Shown: in pieces, positions 37,590 through 47,448 of the stretch
Layout: every line of letters starts with the position of its first letter
Numbering within the stretch: the stretch's first letter is position 1
NCBI GenBank assembly: GCA_015067005.1
Contig: SVNH01000006.1
Location: forward strand, 1-64,000
Origin: Ruminococcus flavefaciens
Lineage (GTDB): Bacteria > Bacillota > Clostridia > Oscillospirales > Ruminococcaceae
Length of the DNA stretch: 64,000 bases
Direction of reading: 5' to 3'
Program-made: the position numbers and the translations under genes
The notes under the pieces: generated by a model
Databases searched by the model: none
What the model was told of the DNA's origin: nothing
Seen by the model: only the letters and a program-made list of their open reading frames with translations

Positions 37590-37777
37590 ATCAATTCCTC
37601 CTGCGGCACTGATTTTGGTACAAAAAACTACGCAAATCCAGCGCTCTCTACTGTTTGTATTTATAAGTTCAATTATACATCATTTTAACGCCAAAGTCAA
37701 TATAAGAATTATACAAATTACTCAGGCATTTTATGTATATTGCACATTATTTTACAAAATACATCCAAAATAAAAAA

Positions 37778-37805
37778 CGTTTCCTGACAATTTTCACAGG
37801 AAACG
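37778..37805 (-). terminator. Rho-independent terminator candidate
   Basis: CGTTTCCTG/CAGGAAACG hairpin, downstream of the minus-strand ORF at 37815. Confidence 0.6.
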
Positions 37806-37814
37806 CATAGTTTT

Positions 37815-38372
37815 TTACCAGTCACCGTTATTATCTTTGATAAGCCTCTGAACTTCCTCATTATCATAAAGTCCGAGGTCAAAGAGACGGTTTATCTGTT
37901 TATTTGTTATTCTTCCGCTGTCGGAATGAACATACTGTCCATGCTGACGCACTTTGCCATCCCACGAATCTATGATCTTCAGCCAGCCGCCGCGTCCGAG
38001 AGCAGTTTCAGGGTATTTTGATTTCGGGAAAAACTTCTTGGCGAGCATTATCGCACATTTATTGTGATTGGTATAGCTGCAAGAATAGGTGTCGCCATCC
38101 GGAGACATCCAGCCCAGCTTGAAATCAGGATCGTTCTTATAGTACATCTCTTCAAGCTTCAGAGGGCACTCTTTATCGCTTTCGATAACCTTAAGGAAAC
38201 AATAATCGCCATTGTCAAAGTTGAAATAACCGCCGTTTCCGTCAAGCACTATCGGAAGCTGTTCTTCTGTAACGAAATCCGCAAAATCAGTTTTTGCAAG
38301 TTTTTCCATTGTGTCGATATATTCATAGCAATACAGACCTGTCGGTGATCTGAATACAGCGTACTTTTTCAA
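37815..38372 (-). CDS. Hypothetical protein
   Basis: 185-aa ORF, no recognised family; flanked by terminators. Confidence 0.7.
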   Translation of the reverse strand: MKKYAVFRSPTGLYCYEYIDTMEKLAKTDFADFVTEEQLPIVLDGNGGYFNFDNGDYCFLKVIESDKECPLKLEEMYYKNDPDFKLGWMSPDGDTYSCSYTNHNKCAIMLAKKFFPKSKYPETALGRGGWLKIIDSWDGKVRQHGQYVHSDSGRITNKQINRLFDLGLYDNEEVQRLIKDNNGDW

Positions 38373-38505
38373 CTTTGCTCACCTCGTTTCGCAGTAATAT
38401 CCCCAAATTCAGCCAACACTTTCATTTTAACATCTATCTAAGGATTTGTCAAACTATATTTAACTTACAGAAACCATTACAAATTGGCTATATTGCACAA
38501 AAAGC

Positions 38506-38530
38506 TGCCGGAACAACGTTCCGGCAGCCA
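38506..38530 (-). terminator. Rho-independent terminator candidate
   Basis: GCTGCCGGAAC/GTTCCGGCAGC hairpin next to A5 (U5 on minus). Confidence 0.8.
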
Positions 38531-38544
38531 ATTGAACTATTGTA

Positions 38545-39780
38545 TCAGATGTCAACAACAGTGTTGATCATGTTACCGCCGTTCAGCTTAGCATTTCTGA
38601 GTGCTGTATCAAGCTTAACGAGCAGTGAGTTTACGTTGAGGCAGTCGCCCGGGAGGTAGTGGTAAACACTTCCTGAAGCCGGAAGCTGTACTGTAAGGTT
38701 AAGCACATCGTAAGGACTGCTGATAACAGCGTGGATATTCTGAACGATACCCATTGCCTGGCTCTCTGAGATCTCCTTATTGAATACGAAGCAGAACTCA
38801 TTACCTGTGATGTTATAGATCTCGGCAACTGAACCGAACTCACTTTTAAGTCTGTCTGCAACTGCGATAAGATACTCATCACCGAAATCATAACCGTAGT
38901 TATCGTTTATGCTGCGGAAGTTATCCATATCGAATACAGCGATGTTGAAACGATCAGACTCAAGTCTCTCGGTAATATCGTTATCAAGAGCATAACGGTT
39001 CTTCATACCTGTAAGGATGTTCATAACAGCAAGGTCGCTTGCCTTCTGACGTGTAGTCTTGAGCTTAGCGTCAACCTCACGGAGGCTCTTCTCACGCTCT
39101 TCGAGCTCAAGTCTTGCCTTCTTAGCCATTCTTGCGATGAACATGATAGCAATTTCACCAACGATAAGGAGAAGGAACATAGCAGCTTCAACTGAAACGA
39201 AAGCTGTTACAGTCTTTCTTGACTCCTTGGATGCGTCCTGGTTAGCGATGTCGATAGTAGCTTCGAGCATTTCTGAAGCAGTGATCTGAAGCGGATAAAT
39301 ATCCTGAATGTAGAGGTTGTTCATGTTTCCGCTGAAAGCGCTTGTGCCAAGCTGCTGACCGTTTGCATCTACCTTATTGAACATCTCACGGAAGGTGACA
39401 AGTCTGTCATTGTAAGTTGTGATGAATGACTTAGCGTGATTGAATCGACGAACAAGGTCATCGGATTTGCCTTCGAGTTCATCGAAGTCGTCCATAGCAT
39501 CGTAGATGTTATCGAATGCTCGCTGAGTATCCTCAGCAAGAGCAGTAGCATCACCGATGCCGGCAACGATCTGAAGAACGTTACCATTGATGTACTTAAG
39601 TTCTGAGTTGATTCGGTTAACGCAGTTCATAGTACCTGAAGTCTTTTGTGAAATAGCACGGTTTTTGTTTGAAAGATATCCCACGAGCGCCATGTTTGCC
39701 AAAACGACTACCGCAAGAAGAATCGCACCAAATGTATACGCTCTGGACTGATATCGAGCATTATTTCTATCTTTAGCCAT
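38545..39780 (-). CDS. Membrane sensor with GGDEF-fold domain (degenerate signature)
   Basis: Two TM segments; MNILTGMKNRYALDNDI...FDMDNFRSINDNYGYDFGDEYL; signature reads YNITGNEFCFVF. Confidence 0.88.
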   Translation of the reverse strand: MAKDRNNARYQSRAYTFGAILLAVVVLANMALVGYLSNKNRAISQKTSGTMNCVNRINSELKYINGNVLQIVAGIGDATALAEDTQRAFDNIYDAMDDFDELEGKSDDLVRRFNHAKSFITTYNDRLVTFREMFNKVDANGQQLGTSAFSGNMNNLYIQDIYPLQITASEMLEATIDIANQDASKESRKTVTAFVSVEAAMFLLLIVGEIAIMFIARMAKKARLELEEREKSLREVDAKLKTTRQKASDLAVMNILTGMKNRYALDNDITERLESDRFNIAVFDMDNFRSINDNYGYDFGDEYLIAVADRLKSEFGSVAEIYNITGNEFCFVFNKEISESQAMGIVQNIHAVISSPYDVLNLTVQLPASGSVYHYLPGDCLNVNSLLVKLDTALRNAKLNGGNMINTVVDI

Positions 39781-39795
39781 AATTACTTACCTCCA

Positions 39796-40911
39796 TTAAT
39801 AGTTCTCTGGGTGGAGAAGAAGCTGAACGTAAGTATCGTTCAAGTTATCGGCATTTACGTAAGTAACTCCGGTATCAAGAGTCTTCGGAAGGCTGTCATC
39901 ATTAATAGCTTTCTTAGCAAATCTTACTCCAACGTATCCCATATTGTAAGGGTTCTGAATGATAGTACCGTCAAGAACACCTGTCTTGAGATAATCAAGC
40001 TCCTTCTGGTCTGAGTTGAATCCTATTACGAACACCTTATCTGCCATATCGAGTTCTTCAACTGCTCGGCAAACGCCAAGTGTAGTATTTGTATTTGTAG
40101 CATAGAAACAGATAACGTTACAATCTCTTGCGCTGAGAATCTTCATTGCCTCTTCATAAGCAGCATCAATACTTGAACATCTCTCACCTTCGATGAAGAA
40201 CTTCGAGAACATATCAGAGATCTGTTCCTGAGTGAGATCCATCTTTGAAAGATCAACACCATCAGCTGCCATCTGACGCTGAACCTCAGATGCAGTAGAT
40301 TCCTTGAAGCCCTGAATACGCTTATCAGCTGTTGCAGCTGTATGACCTATAATAGCAACAGCGCCGCGTCCGAGACGTGCAACATCGGTGATCTGAACGT
40401 CACCGCGATCCATAACCGCTCTTACTGTATTACTGAGAAGAACTCCATCAGCAGCGTAACGTGCAGCAACAGAACCGCCGTCTATATCGGACGAACTGAT
40501 ACATGAAATAACATTCGGGTAATCTGTTTTTGAGTTGATATTGATGATCTTGATTCCTGCGTCATCAGCCTTCTTGAATGCCTCATCAAGTTCAGCATTT
40601 CCGTTAGGAGCGATGATGATAGCATCAACGTCTTCCTTGATCGCATCATTGATAGCCTCTACCTGTGATGCGAAATCATTATCTCCTGAAGCTGCTGTAT
40701 AGATGATATCATAACCGAGCTCATCACCGGCTGCTTCCGAGCCTTTTTTAACGTCATCCCAGAAAGATACGCTCTTGTTCTTGGTGATAACAGCTATCTT
40801 GCCCTTAGTGCTTCCGCCGCCCGGCTTGCCGCAGCTTGTAGTCATCAGAACTGACATACTAACTGTGCAGAGGGCAAGAGAACTAAGAATCATTTTTTTG
40901 CCTTTGTTCAT
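39796..40911 (-). CDS. Sugar-binding-type periplasmic binding lipoprotein
   Basis: Lipobox MTTSCGK; KIAVITKNKSVSFWDDVKKGSEAAGDELGYDI...DAIIIAPNGNAELDEAFKKADDAGIKIININS. Confidence 0.92.
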   Translation of the reverse strand: MNKGKKMILSSLALCTVSMSVLMTTSCGKPGGGSTKGKIAVITKNKSVSFWDDVKKGSEAAGDELGYDIIYTAASGDNDFASQVEAINDAIKEDVDAIIIAPNGNAELDEAFKKADDAGIKIININSKTDYPNVISCISSSDIDGGSVAARYAADGVLLSNTVRAVMDRGDVQITDVARLGRGAVAIIGHTAATADKRIQGFKESTASEVQRQMAADGVDLSKMDLTQEQISDMFSKFFIEGERCSSIDAAYEEAMKILSARDCNVICFYATNTNTTLGVCRAVEELDMADKVFVIGFNSDQKELDYLKTGVLDGTIIQNPYNMGYVGVRFAKKAINDDSLPKTLDTGVTYVNADNLNDTYVQLLLHPENY

Positions 40912-41304
40912 AAAAACATAACCTCCTTAAAGTATTTTAAGCCACTTACGAAGAGCCGTAGCGATCATGTGCTTACGATCGCCGGCACAACCGTGAACTC
41001 AAACTGCTTTCTATTTAGCTTATTTAATTCTATCACATATTCAGCAGAATTTCAACACAATTCCAAAAATATTTCATTCACACTTTTACCAATAATTTTT
41101 ATGAGAATATATGCAAGTTCAACTATTTTATACCATTTTTTAATATTTTCTTTGATATTACTCTTTGTATATAAAATTGTGCATAAATTTCGCCATTTTT
41201 TATGTCGCTTCTATAATCCCCTATTTATTGCCCTATCGCAAATACACCAGTATACTTCGAGTTAAAAAAACTGCCTAAAAATAATATTTTTAACACTTTG
41301 ATAC

Positions 41305-41333
41305 TTGACAACTATTATAAAAGATGATATACT
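41305..41333 (+). promoter_or_regulatory. Sigma-A-type promoter upstream of the TerY-P-like locus
   Basis: TTGACA (41305-41310), 17-nt spacer, TATACT (41328-41333). Confidence 0.7.
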
Positions 41334-41419
41334 ATTCGTGATAGCAATGTGTAAATATTCGCGTAATTGTATTATCATACTTTTTATACCTACAAAATAT
41401 TATGTCAGGAGGGTAATTT

Positions 41420-42457
41420 ATGCAGTGCGAGAAATGTGAAGCTCAAGTCGATCCACGACTTGTCTCGTGCCCCAATTGCGGTGCGCCGGTCCCGCAGAAT
41501 ATAGAGGGATTTGAAAATACTATGGAATTCCAGCAGGAACTGCGTTCGATCGTTGTCAACCACGGTCCTTACGGTGTTATCAAACAGAACCGCTTCGTCG
41601 GCCTTCTCAACGACTATATTCCTGATTACAGCAAAGAACGCAGACTACTTATTAATATGTATAGAATGGGCGTTCTCAAGCTTATGCTCAAAGAACCTAA
41701 CCGCGAGATCTCTATAATGCGAGCAAAAAGCTTTATGCTCGGAGATGCTTTTCTCTCCGAAAATGCTACCGAATTCGTACTTGCCTGCTATACATATATG
41801 CTCGGCTGGCCTTATGAATCAACTCTGAAAGTTCTCCCGCCTGACGAAAACGGCGAGGAACAGCCGGTCGAAGAAGCACCCAAGAAACGTGCAGCAAGCA
41901 TTGATGATATGGTGTTCACTCCGCGTAACGCCTTCAGATACCGTCTCAGCAGCAATATCGTTATCCCGGATGGTTTCACAAAACTCGAAGCTTTCTGCTT
42001 CGATAAATTCGGTTCCCTCAGAACGATCCAGCTTCCGCAGTCGCTGCTCGCTATCGGTGAGTATGCTTTCTCAGGATGCAAGCGTCTGAGAGGTCTCGAT
42101 CTTCCTGAATCACTGAGAATTATCAAACAGGGCGCATTCAGCCAGTGTGCAAAGCTTGTGGTAGTCAAGATCCCTAAGGGCGTAATGGAGATCGAAGACA
42201 GCACCTTCTCTTTCTGCACAAGCCTCGAAGTTATCGAGATACCGGATACAGTCAGCAGCATAGGCGCTGAAGCTTTCTCAGGCTGCGATAAGCTGAGAAA
42301 ACTCTTCCTTCCAGAGAGCGTTAAATTCATCGACATCAATGCGTTCTCCTACTGCCCTAACTTAACTATTCATTGCATAGAGAATTCTTACGTTCATAAA
42401 TACTGCCTTGTAAACGGTCTCAGCGTTAAACTCGTTACCTCATCGGCAGAAGTTTGA
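41420..42457 (+). CDS. Zinc-ribbon protein with C-terminal BspA-type (LRR_5) leucine-rich repeats
   Basis: MQCEKCEAQVDPRLVSCPNCGAPV; repeats such as LRTIQLPQSLLAIGEYAFSGCKRLRGLDLPESLRIIKQGAFSQC; no signal peptide. Confidence 0.85.
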   Translation: MQCEKCEAQVDPRLVSCPNCGAPVPQNIEGFENTMEFQQELRSIVVNHGPYGVIKQNRFVGLLNDYIPDYSKERRLLINMYRMGVLKLMLKEPNREISIMRAKSFMLGDAFLSENATEFVLACYTYMLGWPYESTLKVLPPDENGEEQPVEEAPKKRAASIDDMVFTPRNAFRYRLSSNIVIPDGFTKLEAFCFDKFGSLRTIQLPQSLLAIGEYAFSGCKRLRGLDLPESLRIIKQGAFSQCAKLVVVKIPKGVMEIEDSTFSFCTSLEVIEIPDTVSSIGAEAFSGCDKLRKLFLPESVKFIDINAFSYCPNLTIHCIENSYVHKYCLVNGLSVKLVTSSAEV

Positions 42458-42488
42458 GTTCCAGTAATTAACGAAAGGATGAATTCAG

Positions 42489-43832
42489 ATGGTTGAACTC
42501 GAAATCGGTCAGGAAGTTGAAATGGAATACGGAGGGAGCGCTAAGGTTCTCAGCGTTATCGGCAGCGGCGGTCAGGGTACTGTTTATCTTGTAAGATTCA
42601 ACGGTATGAAATGGGCGCTGAAATGGTACGACATCGACAAGATGAAAAAACCAAAGGTGTTCCGCAAAAACCTTCAGAATAATATCAATGACGGTCCGCC
42701 AAGCAATAAATTTCTCTGGCCCAAATATCTGACTAAAGAAACCGAGGACGGTACTTTCGGTTATATAATGGATCTGAAACCCGATGGCTTTGATTCATTT
42801 GTTGATATCCTCAATACATATAAACTTGAGATCGATCCTCTTACAGGTCACGCTGTGAAGAGACCTGTCAAATTCAACAGTCTCTCAGCTATGGTGACAG
42901 CTGTTATCAACATTGTAAACGCTTTCCGTCAGCTCCACAGATCCGGTAAGAGCTATCAGGATCTTAACGACGGAGGCTTCTTCATCAATGTGAATACAGG
43001 CGCTGTTCTCGTCTGCGACTGCGATAATATCGCTCCGGACGGCAGCAACTTCGGTATCGGCGGTAAGCCCGGCTATATGGCTCCTGAGGTCGTAAGAGGC
43101 ATCGCTCAGCCGAATGTTCAGACTGATAAATACTCACTTGCAGTTGTACTCTTCAAGCTTCTCTTCAGAGGAGATCCTATGGAGGGCGAAAAGGTAGTCA
43201 GAGACGTTTGTCTCACCGAATCCTCAGAACTTAAACACTATGGTCAGAATGCAGTTTTTGTATATGATCCGAACGATTCCTCAAACCGTCCGGTAAGAGG
43301 TATCCACGATAACGTTATCAAGTTCTGGAGGATCTATCCGGATTATATCAAGGACGCTTTCATACGCTCATTTACCACTGGTATCACTGAGCCTGCAAAG
43401 CGTATCATAGAGAACGAATGGCAGAAGCTTTTCATCCGTCTCCGCTCTGAAATAATCATGTGCGGCTGCGGCAGAACAAACTTCTCATCAATGTTCGTTC
43501 AGCCGAATGATAAAACATTCAAATGCCCGAAATGCGGAATGGAATTTGCTTCCCTCGGATTCAGCGACCGCGATTACCGTATGCCGCTCTACCTCGGATG
43601 TAAGTTCTATGATTGCGAGATCAGCGCAGATTCAGACGATTTCACAAAGATAGCCGGCGAACTTGTTGAGAACAAGCTCAAGCCCGGTGTTCTCGGAATC
43701 AAGAACTGCTCTGAAAGAAAATGGCGAGCAAAAATGCCTGACGGCGTATTTTATGATATTGCCCCCGGAAAGGGATTCCCTGTTTGGCAAGGTCTTGAAA
43801 TAGACTTTGGCGAAATCAAGGCACAGATATAA
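42489..43832 (+). CDS. Divergent Ser/Thr protein kinase with C-terminal zinc ribbon (TerY-P-triad-like kinase)
   Basis: IGSGGQGTVYLVRFNGMKWALKWY, RSGKSYQDLNDGGFFINV, VLVCDCDNIAP, GKPGYMAPEVVRG, TDKYSLAVVLFKLL; C-terminal CGCG...CPKCG. Confidence 0.85.
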   Translation: MVELEIGQEVEMEYGGSAKVLSVIGSGGQGTVYLVRFNGMKWALKWYDIDKMKKPKVFRKNLQNNINDGPPSNKFLWPKYLTKETEDGTFGYIMDLKPDGFDSFVDILNTYKLEIDPLTGHAVKRPVKFNSLSAMVTAVINIVNAFRQLHRSGKSYQDLNDGGFFINVNTGAVLVCDCDNIAPDGSNFGIGGKPGYMAPEVVRGIAQPNVQTDKYSLAVVLFKLLFRGDPMEGEKVVRDVCLTESSELKHYGQNAVFVYDPNDSSNRPVRGIHDNVIKFWRIYPDYIKDAFIRSFTTGITEPAKRIIENEWQKLFIRLRSEIIMCGCGRTNFSSMFVQPNDKTFKCPKCGMEFASLGFSDRDYRMPLYLGCKFYDCEISADSDDFTKIAGELVENKLKPGVLGIKNCSERKWRAKMPDGVFYDIAPGKGFPVWQGLEIDFGEIKAQI

Positions 43833-43885
43833 TCCGCTGTTGAGTTATCAAACCTATACAGCTTATCGAAAGGATGTATTTAATT

Positions 43886-44761
43886 ATGAGTAACGAAAAC
43901 ATGACAGAGCCAGTAGTAAACGAGAATAAGAACGTTTCAGGTCTCGATGATTTCGAGCCGGCTTCAGCTCCTGAGAATACAGCTCCTGCTGCTGATAGTC
44001 TCCTCGATTTCGATGACGATCCGCTCAGCGCTACCGGTGTTTCAAGAAAAAGCCTTGTTATCTTCTTCCTGATAGATACTTCGGGAAGTATGAAAGGCAA
44101 GAAAATGGGTGAGCTCAATACCGTTATGGAAGAACTTATCCCTGAGATCAGAAGAGTCGGCGAAGCTGATACAGAAGTTAAGGTAGCAGTTCTTACATTC
44201 TCTACCGAAGTAAGATGGATGTATTCAACCCCTATCGCTATCGAAGACTTTGAATGGGCAAGACTCCGTGCAAGCGGCGTTACCAGCATGGGCGCTGCAT
44301 TCAAGGAACTCTCTCTCAGAATGTCCCGCAACAGCTACCTCAATTCACCTTCGCTTTCATTCGCACCTGTTATCTTCCTTATGACCGACGGCTACCCATC
44401 AGATGATTATAAGGAAGGTCTTAAAGAACTCCAGTCCAACAGCTGGTATAAGTTCGGTCTTAAAGCCGCTCTCGGTATCGGTGAAGAGGCTAACGATGAC
44501 GTTCTCGCTGAATTCACAGGCAGCAAGGATACAGTTGTCCACGCTTATTCAGGTACACAGCTCGCTCAGATGATCAAGATCATTGCTGTTACTTCCGCTC
44601 AGATCGGCAGTAAGAGTATGACACTTTCCGATGACAACGGCCGTGAGATCGGCGAAGAAGACGTTTTCTCTGCTAAGCAGAAGCTCCTCGGTCAGCAGAT
44701 CCAGGAACTCGTAAACAACAAGGTAGAAGAAAGCGACGTTCCTTTCGATACAGGCTGGTAA
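43886..44761 (+). CDS. vWA domain protein, TerY-like
   Basis: VIFFLIDTSGSMKGKKMGELNTVMEELIPEI; TSMGAAFKEL; IFLMTDGYPSDDY (complete MIDAS). Confidence 0.9.
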   Translation: MSNENMTEPVVNENKNVSGLDDFEPASAPENTAPAADSLLDFDDDPLSATGVSRKSLVIFFLIDTSGSMKGKKMGELNTVMEELIPEIRRVGEADTEVKVAVLTFSTEVRWMYSTPIAIEDFEWARLRASGVTSMGAAFKELSLRMSRNSYLNSPSLSFAPVIFLMTDGYPSDDYKEGLKELQSNSWYKFGLKAALGIGEEANDDVLAEFTGSKDTVVHAYSGTQLAQMIKIIAVTSAQIGSKSMTLSDDNGREIGEEDVFSAKQKLLGQQIQELVNNKVEESDVPFDTGW

Positions 44762-44833
44762 TATACTCTGTTCCAACAATGCAATACTATAACACAGTAT
44801 ATTTCTACTAATCGGAAGGAGGACTGAGTAAAG

Positions 44834-45751
44834 ATGTTCAACGGTTTCAGCCACTCGGTCAAAGGTGCAAGCCACGACAAATCTGGCCTTGTATGTCAGG
44901 ATAGTTCTTCACATAAGGTCACTGACCGTTACGCTATCGCCGTCGTTGCCGACGGTCACGGAAGCAAGAAACACTTCCGCAGCGATAAGGGATCTAAATT
45001 CGCTGTTGAAGCCACTATCGAGGCTATCGACACTTACTTCGAGGATTACGATCAGTTCGTAAGTAACTTCCCCTCAAACCACAAAATGATCATCAAAAAT
45101 ATCCAGAAACAGGCTATTTTCAACTGGAATAAAAAGGTAAATGCTCACCTCTTGGATAATCCGGTAACAGATGAAGAAAAAAGCAAGTTCACCCCTGAGG
45201 AATTTGAGGCTATCCCGCCCGAATCCTACTACGGTTCAACTCTCATCGCCGGCATCGCCGCTAAGGACTTCACCTTCGGCATCCAGATCGGCGACGGAAG
45301 CCTTGTTGCTATTTTTGATGACGGTGAAGCTATTATGCCAATGGAATATAACGAAGCCGCTCCGGCTAACGTTACCGCTTCTATGTGCAACTCGAACGCT
45401 GCCTCAATGTTCAGCGGATTCTACGTGGAGAACAAGAAGCTTATCGCTATGTATGCTTCTACTGATGGTCTTTACACCTCTTTCGGCAGCGAGCGCGACT
45501 TCCTTGATTATCATACTATAATCACAAGTCAGCTTGCAAATATCGAGAATTTCAAAACAGTTATCATCAATAATCTCACTAAACGTTCACATTTCGGTAC
45601 AGAGGACGATATTTCCCTCTCCTGCGTTTATGATACCGATATTATAGATACTCAGATGGATCTGATCGTATCAAAGGTAGAGGAGAATAAAAAACGTGCC
45701 GCAGCAAGAAAAGCTGAGCTTCTTACCAAAAAGATCGATAATTTTGAATAA
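44834..45751 (+). CDS. PP2C-family protein phosphatase
   Basis: GASHDKSGLVCQDSSSHK...IAVVADGHGSKKHFRSDKGSKFAVEA; TEDDISLSCVYD. Confidence 0.87.
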   Translation: MFNGFSHSVKGASHDKSGLVCQDSSSHKVTDRYAIAVVADGHGSKKHFRSDKGSKFAVEATIEAIDTYFEDYDQFVSNFPSNHKMIIKNIQKQAIFNWNKKVNAHLLDNPVTDEEKSKFTPEEFEAIPPESYYGSTLIAGIAAKDFTFGIQIGDGSLVAIFDDGEAIMPMEYNEAAPANVTASMCNSNAASMFSGFYVENKKLIAMYASTDGLYTSFGSERDFLDYHTIITSQLANIENFKTVIINNLTKRSHFGTEDDISLSCVYDTDIIDTQMDLIVSKVEENKKRAAARKAELLTKKIDNFE

Positions 45752-45895
45752 CTATGCAAATAACGGTTCGTAATACCGTTTAACCGTGAGATCTGCGGAA
45801 TTTCCTCTTTGCTCATAGCAGCCGCAGCTTCTCCGGAATAAATAAGGCGCTGTTCACAGCGTAATATAAATGAAAGGGAAAAGTGGTGTTTGTTT

Positions 45896-47134
45896 ATGGA
45901 AATTAGTGCTTTCTACAATACTGCAAAAAATTTCGCAAACAAGATCAAATCCGAAAGACCAGATATGGTTTCTGATCCGGACGCTTGCCTCTGCCTTATT
46001 ATAGCAGATACAGACGAGATCTTCTCAGGCGTTACTACAATAGGCGTTAACGACGAAGGAAATGTTGTTACAGTTCCTGCTGAGAATATTGCCGTTATGT
46101 CTGTTATTGCAAACGGTAAGGCTAAAGCAAGACAGATGATAATCATTACATTTGATGATAACAGCTTCTTTGAGCCAAGTCAGGACGCTCTGACTATGCT
46201 CGTTAAATCCGGAGCTGAAAACAGCAGCTGTCAGATCGTTACCTCTCCTGAGGAATCTGCTACTGCTGCAAGTATGTGCAATTATACTCCTGATTTTCTC
46301 AGCGATTATGATGATGCAACTTCATCACCTCTCGGTGCTCCGGCTGACTTCGCTGCCGGCTTCGATGTTGATGAATCAAATCCATTCAATGCTCAGAATT
46401 CAAACGGCGCAGCTCAGAACGGTGCTCAGTCCGGCGAAGGTCCTAAGTTCCTCTATGAGACAGCTGCTGATGCTCAGCAGCAGGGCGCAAGCGGTTTCGT
46501 AAATCCACAGCAGAGCGGCTATCCGCAACAGGCTGGTTATCCACAGCAGAGCGGTTACCCTCAGCAGAGCGGTTACCCTCAGCAGAGCGGCTATCCGCAG
46601 CAGGGCGGCTTCCAGCAGCAGGGCGGTTATCCACAGCAGGGCGGCTATCCGCAGCAGGGCGGTTACCCTCAGCAGGGCAGCTTCCCGCAGCAGGGCGGCT
46701 ATCCTCAACAGGGCGGTTACCCTCAGCAGGGCGGATATCAGCAGCAGGGCGGTTTCCCTCAGCCTAATCCTTACATGGGCGCAGGTACACATACCTCAGT
46801 TTACCAGAACGGCGGAGTTAATGCTGCTCCTTACACTCAGGGCTACGGCGGTTCACATTCTGTACACGTTGGCGGCGCTGCACCTCTCCGCAGCAACTAC
46901 CAGCAGAGCAGTGTAATGCTTTCAAAGACAAGCGGCGGTGCTTTCAAGAAGAGACTTAACAGCTTCCTTGATGATGATTCCGATGTAGACGCTGAAACAG
47001 CTGAGATCGCTGCAAACGCTGCAACAGCCGGCGCTACTGACCTTGAAGACGGTCCTATGTCCAAGAACGATATGCTCAAACAGGCTAAGGATAAAAAGAA
47101 AATCGCTAAGGCTAATCTGAAAAGTAAGTTTTGA
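45896..47134 (+). CDS. Degenerate cytidine-deaminase-like domain protein with Q/G/P/Y-rich tandem-repeat tail
   Basis: [40 protein letters not shown] aligns by eye to CDA motifs; PQQ(S/G)GY repeats; conserved-looking C-terminus [13 protein letters not shown]. Confidence 0.65.
   Translation: MEISAFYNTAKNFANKIKSERPDMVSDPDACLCLIIADTDEIFSGVTTIGVNDEGNVVTVPAENIAVMSVIANGKAKARQMIIITFDDNSFFEPSQDALTMLVKSGAENSSCQIVTSPEESATAASMCNYTPDFLSDYDDATSSPLGAPADFAAGFDVDESNPFNAQNSNGAAQNGAQSGEGPKFLYETAADAQQQGASGFVNPQQSGYPQQAGYPQQSGYPQQSGYPQQSGYPQQGGFQQQGGYPQQGGYPQQGGYPQQGSFPQQGGYPQQGGYPQQGGYQQQGGFPQPNPYMGAGTHTSVYQNGGVNAAPYTQGYGGSHSVHVGGAAPLRSNYQQSSVMLSKTSGGAFKKRLNSFLDDDSDVDAETAEIAANAATAGATDLEDGPMSKNDMLKQAKDKKKIAKANLKSKF
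46502..46770 (+). repeat. In-frame 15-bp tandem repeat coding (Y/F)PQQ(G/S/A)G
   Basis: About 17 units of NNNYPQQGG-type repeat, e.g. [26 protein letters not shown]. Confidence 0.9.
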
Positions 47135-47448
47135 TCTATGATTATCTTGCAAGTTTTTTTCTGTTCACTCAGTAAGCACTTGCATTGATAACTCTTGATA
47201 AGATACGGATATACCGCGTTTTATCAGCTATCACATTAGCCAATTCCAAGCACAGTAGATTTTTTATTATGCACATTCTTAAAAAAGTTGTTTTTTAGTG
47301 CCATTCATGCTTGCATTTTTATTTGATGTGTGTTATAATATAAAATGTAGCTATTGCTTTTGAACTAACTAAACTACAACATGAGACTTGTACATAAAAT
47401 TTAACAAGCACTGTTTAGTATATTAAAATGTCAAGGAAGGGTTATTTT

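Noticed and set aside
46502-46770. Possible CRISPR-like direct repeats
   Set aside because: Repeat unit is 15 bp, contiguous without spacers, and codes in frame for PQQGGY; it is a protein repeat. No CRISPR array or cas gene was seen in the window.
46400-46792. 130-aa minus-strand ORF rich in [10 protein letters not shown] repeats
   Set aside because: Antisense artefact of the in-frame PQQGGY repeat on the plus strand; no RBS or independent support.
41420-47134. Calling the locus a tellurite-resistance operon
   Set aside because: Only the kinase/vWA/PP2C triad-like genes are present; no TerB, TerC, TerD or TerZ-like gene was seen in the window, so the phenotype cannot be assumed.
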